A stretch of DNA of 44,619 nucleotides. It comes from Nocardia exalbida NBRC 100660. GTDB lineage: Bacteria > Actinomycetota > Actinomycetes > Mycobacteriales > Mycobacteriaceae. The DNA lies in contig NZ_BAFZ01000046.1 of NCBI RefSeq assembly GCF_000308575.1, positions 1 to 44,619 of the forward strand, in the 5' to 3' direction. Position numbers and translations under genes: made by a program. Below the pieces are notes generated by a model. The model was not told where the DNA came from. It saw only the letters and a list, made by a program, of their open reading frames with translations, and searched no databases. Of this stretch, positions 9,200 to 16,347 are shown in pieces (the stretch's first letter is position 1; every line of letters begins with the position of its first letter).

Positions 9200-9574
9200 C
9201 GTGTCGGTGGTCGTGCGCGCTGTTGTGCCGAGGGTCGGTGTTCGCGGTGCTGTGCGCTGTGGTGCCCGGTTCGGTGTTGGTGGTGGTTGCGCGCCGCTGC
9301 GCCCGGGGCCGGTGTCCGTGTTGACGGTCGTGCGCGCTGTTGTGTGGGAGGCCGAGTACACGTTGGTGGTCGCGTGCGCTGTTGGGCCTGGGTCGGTGTT
9401 CGTGTTGGTGGTCGCGTGCGCTGTTGGGCCTGGGTCGGTGTTCGTGTTGGTGGTCGCGTGCGCCGTTGTGCCCGGGGCGGTGCTCGTGTTGGTGGTCGCG
9501 TGCGCCGTTGTGCCCGGGGCGGTGCTCGTATCCGGTGGCTGTGCGCGCTGCTGCGCCCGAGGTCGGTGTCCGTA
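9200..9574. repeat. 42-bp minisatellite, about nine units
   Basis: Four near-identical 42-base units tile 9363-9530: the units at 9363-9404 and 9405-9446 are identical, and those at 9447-9488 and 9489-9530 differ from each other only in the last base. Degenerate units in register continue upstream (9321-9362, 9279-9320 and further to about 9200) and downstream (9531-9574). The unit begins TTGGTGGTCGCGTGCG. As 42 is a multiple of three and no stop codon occurs, several frames stay open on both strands. The array fills the gap between the methyltransferase gene and treZ. Confidence 0.9.
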
Positions 9575-9611
9575 TCCGGCGGGCCGGGTGTGCCCGTGCG
9601 ATGCTGGCGCG

Positions 9612-11354
9612 GTGACTTTGTTCGAGGTGTGGGCGCCGCGGCCGGAGGCGGTGCGATTGGATCTGGAGGGTGTCGTCCACTCGATGACTCGGTCGCCGGA
9701 CGGGTGGTGGCGCACCGATATTCCGGCCGCGAGCGGAGCCAGGTACGGCTTCCTGCTCGATGACGACCCGACCGTGCTGCCCGATCCCCGCTCGCCGCGC
9801 CAGCCCGACGGGGTGCACGCCCGCTCGGCGCTGCACACCCTCGATCCAGCGGGGTGGACGGACGCGGACTGGACCGGGCGGCCGCACGCCGGGGCGGTCT
9901 ACTACGAACTGCACATCGGAACGTTCACCCCCGAAGGCACCTTCGACGCGGCGATCGACCGGCTGGACCACCTCGTCGGGTTGGGCGTCACCGTGGTCGA
10001 AGTGATGCCGGTGAACGCCTTCGACGGCACGCACAACTGGGGCTACGACGGCGTGCTCTGGTACGCGGTGCAGGAGAGCTACGGCGGGCCCGACGGCCTC
10101 CAGCGCTTCGTCAACGCCTGCCATCTCCGGGGGCTGGCGGTCTGCCTGGACGTCGTCTACAACCATCTCGGCCCGTCCGGCAACTACCTGCCGCGCTTCG
10201 CGCCCTACCTGACCGAGGGCCGCAACACCTGGGGGCAGAGTCTCAACCTCGACGGCCCGCAGTCCGACCACGTGCGCGGATACATCCTCGACAACGCGGT
10301 GCGCTGGTTGCGCGATTTCCACATCGACGCGCTGCGGGTGGACGCGGTGCACGCCCTGGTCGACCGCACGGCCACCCACCTGCTGGCCGAGCTGTCGGTC
10401 GCCGTCGAGCGGCTGGCCACCCACGTGCGCAGGCCGCTGACGCTGATCGCGGAGAGCGATCTCAACGACCCGAAGCTGATCACCCCGCGTGCGGCAGGCG
10501 GCTACGGTCTGACCGCGCAGTGGAACGACGACCTGCACCACGCCGTGCACACCGCCGTCTCCGGTGAGCGGCAGGGCTATTACGCCGACTTCGGCTCGCT
10601 GCGCTGCCTGGCCCGCGCCCTGAAGCACGGGTTCTTCCACGCCGCAACGTATTCCAGCTTCCGGGGCCGCACGCACGGCAGGCCGATCGATCGCGGCCTG
10701 ATCCCGGGCAGCGCCCTGCTGGCCTACACCTGCGACCACGATCAGATCGGCAACCGGGCGCTCGGTGACCGCCCCAGCGCCTACCTGACCGACGGCCAGC
10801 TCGCGATCAAAGCCGCCCTCGTCCTGTGCGGCCCGTTCACGCCGATGCTGTTCATGGGGGAGGAGTGGGGGGCGCGCACGCCGTTCCAGTTCTTCACCTC
10901 GCACACCGACCCAGAAATCGCCGCCGCCACCGCATCCGGGCGCAAGAAGGAGTTCGCCGCACACGGCTGGCCCGCAGGCGAGGTGCCCGACCCGCAGGAG
11001 GTGAAGACGTTCCTGCGCTCCAAGCTGGACTGGACCGAAGCCGACGAGCCGGAGCACGCCCGGCTGCTGTCCTGCTATCGCGCCTTGCTCGCCCTGCGCC
11101 GCGACCGGCCGGAGCTCAGTGACCCCTGGCTGACCCACGTTTCGGTGGACTACGACGAGGCCGCGCGATGGATCGTCGTGCGCCGGGGCACGCTGGCCCT
11201 GATGTGCAACCTCGGCGAGGATCAGGTCGCGATCCCGATCGCGGGCCTCCCGCTGCTGTCCTGGGAATCCCCGACGATCGGCCCTTCCGCCACAACCGTT
11301 CCCGGCCACTCCTTCACCCTGCTGGAAACCGCGCTGCCCGGCCCGCGCCGATAG
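9612..11354 (+). CDS. treZ: malto-oligosyltrehalose trehalohydrolase (TreZ)
   Basis: TreZ hydrolyses the alpha-1,4 bond next to the terminal trehalosyl unit made by TreY, releasing trehalose. The 580-residue length is normal. It begins with the family's N-terminal sandwich domain ('TLFEVWAPRPEAVRLDL'), followed by a GH13 barrel. Catalytic residues by motif: D244 in 'RVDAVH', E281 in 'LIAESDL' and D377 in 'CDHDQIGNR'. The GTG at 9612 is chosen because the family homology begins there; the frame continues upstream only through the minisatellite. The ribosome binding site is weak. Unlike the usual treXYZ operon, this gene is 5 kb from treY and on the other strand. Confidence 0.95.
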   Translation: MTLFEVWAPRPEAVRLDLEGVVHSMTRSPDGWWRTDIPAASGARYGFLLDDDPTVLPDPRSPRQPDGVHARSALHTLDPAGWTDADWTGRPHAGAVYYELHIGTFTPEGTFDAAIDRLDHLVGLGVTVVEVMPVNAFDGTHNWGYDGVLWYAVQESYGGPDGLQRFVNACHLRGLAVCLDVVYNHLGPSGNYLPRFAPYLTEGRNTWGQSLNLDGPQSDHVRGYILDNAVRWLRDFHIDALRVDAVHALVDRTATHLLAELSVAVERLATHVRRPLTLIAESDLNDPKLITPRAAGGYGLTAQWNDDLHHAVHTAVSGERQGYYADFGSLRCLARALKHGFFHAATYSSFRGRTHGRPIDRGLIPGSALLAYTCDHDQIGNRALGDRPSAYLTDGQLAIKAALVLCGPFTPMLFMGEEWGARTPFQFFTSHTDPEIAAATASGRKKEFAAHGWPAGEVPDPQEVKTFLRSKLDWTEADEPEHARLLSCYRALLALRRDRPELSDPWLTHVSVDYDEAARWIVVRRGTLALMCNLGEDQVAIPIAGLPLLSWESPTIGPSATTVPGHSFTLLETALPGPRR

Positions 11355-11463
11355 CGTGGAATCCCAGCTCCGGGCCGCCTTTCGGGCAGTTTCGGATAAC
11401 GGGCGGGCCACTGTCCGAGACGGGTACTTTGCCGGAATCGTCCCATGCCATTACCGTGGAGAG

Positions 11464-12714
11464 ATGAGCAACGTCGCTTCCGGGGACCTCGCGGTTCTTC
11501 CCCCGGGGATGGGTGGCAGCGCCGCCGCCGAATTCGCACCGTTCGTGCGTGCTTTCGCACGGGCGTTCGGCACTCGCCGGGGTGCGGGCGCGGCGTTCAC
11601 GCTGCACCGGCACGGAGAGCCGCTGATCGACATCTGGATCGGTTCCGCTGGTGACGCTCGGTGGACCAGAGACACCGGCACGATCATCTTCTCGGCCACC
11701 AAGGGGATCGCCGCCACCGTCGTGCATCGTCTCGCCGACCGCGGGTTGCTCGACTATTCCGCCCCCGTCGCGGAGTACTGGCCGGAATTCGGCGCCAACG
11801 GCAAGCGCAAGATCACCGTCCGCCAGCTGCTCACCCACCGGGCGGGACTGTCGGCGCTGGCCCCGCTCGCCACCGGCGGACTGGCCGACGTGCTGGATCA
11901 CGAGCTGATGGAGCAGCGCCTGGCCGCGGCGAAGCCCGACCGCCTGCTCGGCGTGCCCACCTACCACGCGCTCACCTTCGGCTGGCTGGTCGGCGGCCTG
12001 GCCCGCGCGATCACCGGCACGAGCCTGGCCCAGCTGTTCCAAACCGAGGTCGCCGAGCCGCTCGGGATCGATGGGCTGCATCTGGGCAAGCCACCGGCCG
12101 GTGCGGCGATCACCTACGCGCCGCTGGCGGGCACCCAGCTGAGCATGCTCGGAAGGCCGCTTGGTGCCGCGGTTCTCGGCCGTAGCCACCGGATTCCCGG
12201 CGCGCTCGGTGCCGCCACCCGCTGCCTGTTCCTGCCCGGTCTGGAAGCCATTCTCGAGGGCGCGAGCCCGCCGATCCTGGAGACCGAACTCGGCGCGGGC
12301 AACGGTGTGTGCACCGCGCCCGCGCTGGCCACGATGTACGGCGCGCTCGCGGGCGACGGCACCGTGGCGGGCGGCAGGTACCTCGGCCGCCGCACCATCA
12401 AGGCGCTGCGCCGGGTCGAGACCTATCAGCCCGACCGCGCGCTGTTCTACCTGCCGATGATGTGGCGGCTGGGCTACCACTCGCTGCCGGCACCGGGCGC
12501 CCACGCCGGGTTCGGGCACATCGGCCTCGGCGGTTCCTTCGGCTGGGCCGAACCCCGGCTGGGCCTGTCGGTCGGCTTCGTGCACAACCGGTTGTCCGCC
12601 GCGCAGCTCAGCTACGACCAGACGGCGGCATTCTGGCTGTTGCCGCTCATGATGAACTGCCTGCGCGCTTCCCGCCGCCGGATACCGGCGGTGGAAACGC
12701 CCAAGGCGGCCTGA
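11464..12714 (+). CDS. serine beta-lactamase-fold hydrolase / esterase
   Basis: The 416-residue protein belongs to the class C beta-lactamase / family VIII esterase group. The SxxK motif is 'SATK' (S77, K80), the tyrosine motif is 'YHA' (Y167; YxN in classical enzymes), and the third motif region is 'GHIGLGGSFGW'. There is no signal peptide, so it is probably a cytoplasmic or cell-associated esterase like the mycobacterial Lip proteins and not a resistance enzyme. The ATG at 11464 follows GGAGAG; the frame is open 36 codons further upstream, without family similarity that I can see. It is co-directional with treZ at a distance of 109 bases and convergent with ilvA. Confidence 0.88.
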   Translation: MSNVASGDLAVLPPGMGGSAAAEFAPFVRAFARAFGTRRGAGAAFTLHRHGEPLIDIWIGSAGDARWTRDTGTIIFSATKGIAATVVHRLADRGLLDYSAPVAEYWPEFGANGKRKITVRQLLTHRAGLSALAPLATGGLADVLDHELMEQRLAAAKPDRLLGVPTYHALTFGWLVGGLARAITGTSLAQLFQTEVAEPLGIDGLHLGKPPAGAAITYAPLAGTQLSMLGRPLGAAVLGRSHRIPGALGAATRCLFLPGLEAILEGASPPILETELGAGNGVCTAPALATMYGALAGDGTVAGGRYLGRRTIKALRRVETYQPDRALFYLPMMWRLGYHSLPAPGAHAGFGHIGLGGSFGWAEPRLGLSVGFVHNRLSAAQLSYDQTAAFWLLPLMMNCLRASRRRIPAVETPKAA

Positions 12715-12856
12715 CCCGGCGGCGGTCCGGCTGAGGTGGGGTCGACCCGCAGCGGATGGGGCTCAGGTGGGGTCGACCCGCCGAGGATGTGGCTCGGGTC
12801 GACCCCCCGGACATCCCGCTCGGGTCGGCCTGGAACCGCCGGACAATTCGCTCAGG
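12713..12856. repeat. five degenerate tandem units after ilvA, each bounded by GACC and GG(G)TC
   Basis: Read on the minus strand, the space between the ilvA and esterase stop codons splits into five units of about 26-32 bases. Four begin GACCC/GACC and end GGGTC; junctions read GGGTCGACCC, itself a palindrome. Two 21-base copies (12730-12750 and 12761-12781 on the plus strand) differ by one base. The first unit includes the ilvA stop codon (TGAGC). Each unit can fold into a short hairpin, so the array may act as a bidirectional terminator. Confidence 0.6.
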
Positions 12857-14216
12857 TCAGGTAGCGGTAGGCCGGAGAATCGGGCTCGAGGCGCTCGCAC
12901 TGGATCGGGGAATGGTGCATCCGCTCCAGCAGCGGCCCCAGGCCGTCCGGGGCGCCGAGTTCGATGCCGACCAGCGCCGCGCCCGTCTCCCGGTTGTTGC
13001 GTTTGACGTACTCGAACAGGGTGATGTCGTCCTCGGGGCCGAGCACCTCGTTGAGGAAACGGCGCAGCGCGCCGGGTTCCTGCGGGAAATCCACCAGGAA
13101 GTAGTGCTTGAGGCCGCTGTGCACCAGCGAGCGCTCGATGATCTCGCCGTACCGGGACACGTCGTTGTTGCCACCGGACACCAGGCACACCACCGTCGAC
13201 CCGGGCTCCACGCTGATCTCCGCCAGCGCCGTCGTGGTGAGCGCGCCGGCGGGCTCGGCGATGATGCCCTCGTTCTGGTACAGATCGAGCATGGTCGTGC
13301 AGATCGCGCCCTCGTCGACCTGCATCATCTGGAAAGCGCCCGCGCCCCTGGGCGATTCGGTGACGGTCAGCAGCGGCAGCGAGGCGTGCGAGACCACGCG
13401 CCCGCCGAATCCGGCCACCGCGGCATACGGCACGGAGCCGACCCTGCGCACCGCGGCGCCGTCCACGAAGGGGTCGATCTCGGGCAGCGTCACCGGACCT
13501 CCCGCCACCAGGGCCGCCGTCATCGAGGCCGCGCCCGCGGGCTCCACGCCCAGGATGGCGGTGCGCGGGGAACGCGCCCGCAGGTAGGTGCCGATACCGG
13601 CCAGGCAGCCGCCGCCGCCCACCGGCACGATCACCAGGTCCGGCGTTGCGTCCAATTGCTCCAGGATCTCCGCGGCGATGGTGCCCTGACCGGCGGCGGT
13701 GCGCGCGTCGTCGAACGGCGGCACCATGGTCGCGCCGGTGCGCTCCACGTCGGCGGCGGCGGCCGCGGCGGCGGCGTCGTAGGTCTCGCCGACCGCGATC
13801 AGCTCGACGAACTCGCCGCCGTGCACCCGGATGCGGTCGCGCTTCTGCTTCGGTGTCGTGGTCGGGACGTAGATGCGGCCCTTGATCCCCATCGTCTGAC
13901 AGGCGAACGCAACGCCTTGGGCGTGGTTGCCCGCGCTGGCCGCGACCACGCCCGCGGCGCGTTCGGCCTCGGTCAGCTGGATCACCAGGTTGTAGGCGCC
14001 GCGCAGCTTGTAGGAGCGGACCGCGCTGAGATCTTCGCGTTTCAGATAGACGGTCGCCCCGGTGAGCTTGGACAGCCGCTCGCTGTGCTGGAGCGGGGTC
14101 GGATCGATGACGTCGGCAATTCGCTTGGCGGCAGCATCGATCTCGTCCGCGGTGAGCGCGGGGCGAGAAGCGGACAATGCGTCGAGGACATCAAGCGGAT
14201 TGGACACCCCAATCAT
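12852..14216 (-). CDS. ilvA: threonine ammonia-lyase (threonine deaminase), biosynthetic
   Basis: This PLP enzyme converts threonine to 2-oxobutanoate, the first step of isoleucine synthesis. The 454-residue protein has the PLP lysine K70 in 'VRSYKLRGAYN', the substrate loop 'ASAGNHAQGVAF', the phosphate-binding 'VPVGGGGCLAG' and 'SGGNND'. A C-terminal ACT-like domain of about 85 residues ('HYFLVDFPQEPGALRRFL') makes it the short, one-domain regulatory type found in actinobacteria and Bacillus, presumably sensitive to isoleucine. The start at the ATG 14216 is likely; a GTG three codons later is an alternative. Stands alone between convergent or divergent genes. Confidence 0.95.
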   Translation of the reverse strand: MIGVSNPLDVLDALSASRPALTADEIDAAAKRIADVIDPTPLQHSERLSKLTGATVYLKREDLSAVRSYKLRGAYNLVIQLTEAERAAGVVAASAGNHAQGVAFACQTMGIKGRIYVPTTTPKQKRDRIRVHGGEFVELIAVGETYDAAAAAAAADVERTGATMVPPFDDARTAAGQGTIAAEILEQLDATPDLVIVPVGGGGCLAGIGTYLRARSPRTAILGVEPAGAASMTAALVAGGPVTLPEIDPFVDGAAVRRVGSVPYAAVAGFGGRVVSHASLPLLTVTESPRGAGAFQMMQVDEGAICTTMLDLYQNEGIIAEPAGALTTTALAEISVEPGSTVVCLVSGGNNDVSRYGEIIERSLVHSGLKHYFLVDFPQEPGALRRFLNEVLGPEDDITLFEYVKRNNRETGAALVGIELGAPDGLGPLLERMHHSPIQCERLEPDSPAYRYLT

Positions 14217-14283
14217 GGTGCCACCCGTCGCGCCGGTGAGCTGCGGCGGGTGGCCGTGACACGCTGGCTACCTGCGTAGGAAA

Positions 14284-14718
14284 CTACCTGGGCGTGAGGA
14301 CGAAGACGGGGATCTGACGGTCGGTCTTGGTCTGGTAGTCCGCATAGTCCGGCCACACCTCGACGGCGCGCTCCCACCACTGCGCCTTCTCGTCGCCGAA
14401 GACCTCGCGGGCGGTGTAGTCCTTCTTGACCGCGCCGTCGCGCAACTCCACGTGCGGTTCGGCCTTGATGTTGTGGTACCAGACGGGGTGCTTCGGCGAG
14501 CCGCCCAAGGAGGCGACCACGGCGTACTCGCCATTGTGCTCGACTCGCATCAGCGGCGTCTTGCGCAGCTTGCCGCTCTTCGCGCCCTTGGTGGTGAGCA
14601 GGATGATGGGCTTGCCCTGCAAGGTCGCGCCCTCGGTGCCGCCGGAGTTCTCGTACTTCTCGGCTTGCTCGCGGGCCCAGTCGGATGTGCTCGGTTCGTA
14701 TTCACCTGTCAGTGGCAT
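14284..14718 (-). CDS. Ddn-like deazaflavin (F420)-dependent nitroreductase family protein
   Basis: The 144-residue protein matches the Ddn/DUF385 family: '[30 protein letters not shown]' (split barrel), '[20 protein letters not shown]' and '[19 protein letters not shown]'. Members bind reduced cofactor F420 and reduce quinones or nitro compounds, as Ddn of M. tuberculosis does with pretomanid. The family is typical of mycobacteria, Nocardia and Rhodococcus. The ATG at 14718 matches the family N-terminus ('[18 protein letters not shown]'); a clear ribosome binding site is lacking. The frame is open upstream but has no family similarity there. Divergent to the small membrane protein gene. Confidence 0.9.
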   Translation of the reverse strand: MPLTGEYEPSTSDWAREQAEKYENSGGTEGATLQGKPIILLTTKGAKSGKLRKTPLMRVEHNGEYAVVASLGGSPKHPVWYHNIKAEPHVELRDGAVKKDYTAREVFGDEKAQWWERAVEVWPDYADYQTKTDRQIPVFVLTPR

Positions 14719-14793
14719 ATCTGCCGCAACACCGCGGCGAATCGGTGTGTTCCCTGCGACAAAAGTTCGCTGGCCCGAACTTCTTTTTCCGAC

Positions 14794-14799
14794 TACCCT
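14794..14799 (+). promoter_or_regulatory. -10 box for a probable leaderless mRNA
   Basis: TACCCT at 14794-14799 is followed by six bases and then the ATG at 14806, so transcription would begin at or beside the start codon. The AGGAG there touches the ATG and is too close to serve as a normal ribosome binding site. Confidence 0.4.
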
Positions 14800-14805
14800 G
14801 AGGAG

Positions 14806-15039
14806 ATGGCGGTCGTTCACTCTTCGGCGCGCGCTACCACGATCGACATCGCCGGTAGCGCGTGGCCGGCCTACAAGCTCGACGCACTCGTCGTCGGGCT
14901 GGCGACCTGCCTCGTCCTGGTCCTGATCACGGGCTCGCCGCAGATCGCGGTGCTGGCGGCGGCAGCGCTCGCGGCGGCGCGGTGGCTGATCGGCATGGCG
15001 CTCGCGGGTCTGGGCGAGCGGCCCGGCGACGCGCCGTAG
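14806..15039 (+). CDS. small two-segment membrane protein
   Basis: The 77-residue protein has two hydrophobic helices, about residues 23-37 ('[17 protein letters not shown]') and 43-58 ('[15 protein letters not shown]'), joined by a short turn, with a polar N-terminus. I do not recognise a named family. Its position divergent from the Ddn-like gene and 93 bases before the DUF2235 gene gives no functional hint. High-GC codon use is normal for the window, which supports coding. Confidence 0.65.
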   Translation: MAVVHSSARATTIDIAGSAWPAYKLDALVVGLATCLVLVLITGSPQIAVLAAAALAAARWLIGMALAGLGERPGDAP

Positions 15040-15132
15040 CGCCCCCCGCATTAACGCTTTCCCGTCTCACGCGATGAATTCGAGTAGTGGAATACGCGGG
15101 TTTCGGTGGGACGGCAGCGGGAGGATCAGCGC

Positions 15133-16347
15133 ATGAAACGTCTCGTTGTATGTTGCGACGGCACCTGGAAGGCCGAATCGAGCAGCACGGTGTCGAACAT
15201 CGTCAAGATCGCGCAGACGATCCGCTTCGACGCGCCGGGCCCGGCGGGGGAGACGATCCAGCAGTGGGTCACCTACGTCTCCGGCCCGGGCGCCCGCGGT
15301 TTCCTCAGCGATCGCCTTCTGGGCGGCGCCTTCGGACTCGGACTCGAGGCGAACCTGTCGTCCGCCTACTGGCATCTCGCCCTGAACTGGGAAAAGGGCG
15401 ACGAGATCTACATCTTCGGCTTCAGCCGCGGCGCCTTCACGGCGCGCAGCCTGGCCGGTCTGATCAGCCGGATCGGGATCATGACCCCGGAAGCGATGAT
15501 CGCGGGCAAGTACCCGGACGCCTTGCGCATCTATCGGCAGCGCCCGCCGGTGCCGACACCCGAGGACCCGGATCCGGCCGAGCCGGAGGAATGGCAGGAG
15601 TTCCGCCGGAAGAATTGCAGGAGAGCGAAGATCGACTTCCTCGGCGTGTTCGACACCGTCGGCGCGCTGGGCGTCCCCGGCGTCACCTCGCTGCGGCACC
15701 GCTTCCACGACGTCAAGCTCTCCCGCCACGTGCACTGCGCCCGCCAGGCGCTGGCCATCGATGAACGGCGGCGCAACTTCGAACCGTCCCTGTGGGAGGT
15801 GCCGGTCGAACCGACCGTGAAGTACCGGCGCGGTTTCGAGCGGGTCAAGCAGGTGTGGTTCCCCGGCGTGCACACCGATATCGGCGGCGGCTACGCCGAA
15901 TGCGGCCTGTCCGACGCGACGTTGCAGTGGATGGTCCGGGAGGCGGAGTCGGTCGGGCTGGCCTTCGACCGGGATCGGCTGGACGCGCTGTCCAAGCGCT
16001 GCGACACCACCAAGGGCGACCACATGCGGCTGCACGATTCGCTGAGCATCGGTTACCGCGTCCTGAATCTGGTGCGCACCCTGCGCAATCCGCGCAGCCG
16101 CCGCTTCCACTGGGATTCCTGGCGGCGGATCGCCACGCCCACCGATCAGGGCGTCCGGCTGTCGGTCAGCACGCAGGACGCGCTGGACTACCAGCCCGCG
16201 AATCTGCGCCGCTGGCGCGAAGAGCTGGGCGGCGTGATCCCGGAGAAGACCTTCGAGCAGGTGCGCGGCGACTTCGCGAAGGAACTCGAGCGGGTTCCCG
16301 CGGTGCCCGACGCGCCGCCCCCGCTCGAGCTCTCAGCGCACCAGTAG
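15133..16347 (+). CDS. DUF2235 alpha/beta hydrolase
   Basis: The 404-residue protein carries the DUF2235 signature: N-terminal 'RLVVCCDGTW', the nucleophile elbow 'GFSRGAF' (S98), and 'WFPGVHTDIGGGY'. DUF2235 is the catalytic fold of the Tle1 type VI phospholipase effectors, but many actinobacterial members are free-standing, cytoplasmic and uncharacterised. No signal peptide or secretion cluster is present here. The ATG at 15133 has GGGAGGATC upstream. Its last 15 bases overlap the end of the convergent treY gene. Confidence 0.88.
   Translation: MKRLVVCCDGTWKAESSSTVSNIVKIAQTIRFDAPGPAGETIQQWVTYVSGPGARGFLSDRLLGGAFGLGLEANLSSAYWHLALNWEKGDEIYIFGFSRGAFTARSLAGLISRIGIMTPEAMIAGKYPDALRIYRQRPPVPTPEDPDPAEPEEWQEFRRKNCRRAKIDFLGVFDTVGALGVPGVTSLRHRFHDVKLSRHVHCARQALAIDERRRNFEPSLWEVPVEPTVKYRRGFERVKQVWFPGVHTDIGGGYAECGLSDATLQWMVREAESVGLAFDRDRLDALSKRCDTTKGDHMRLHDSLSIGYRVLNLVRTLRNPRSRRFHWDSWRRIATPTDQGVRLSVSTQDALDYQPANLRRWREELGGVIPEKTFEQVRGDFAKELERVPAVPDAPPPLELSAHQ

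Noticed and set aside
9200..9574. CRISPR array
   Set aside because: The units are contiguous 42-base tandem repeats without spacers of unique sequence, and no cas gene is present.
9029..9838. N-terminal extension of the methyltransferase through the minisatellite
   Set aside because: The frame is open only because the 42-base unit lacks stops; no known methyltransferase has such an extension and the sequence is threonine-asparagine repeats.
9069..11411. 780-codon minus-strand frame opposite treZ
   Set aside because: It is opposite a clear GH13 enzyme and through the repeat array; long antisense frames are expected at this GC content.
11464..12714. true beta-lactamase resistance gene
   Set aside because: No signal peptide, and the tyrosine motif is YHA instead of YxN; an esterase role is more likely.
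15133..16347. type VI secretion effector (Tle1)
   Set aside because: Only the DUF2235 fold is shared; no secretion system, adaptor or immunity gene is nearby.
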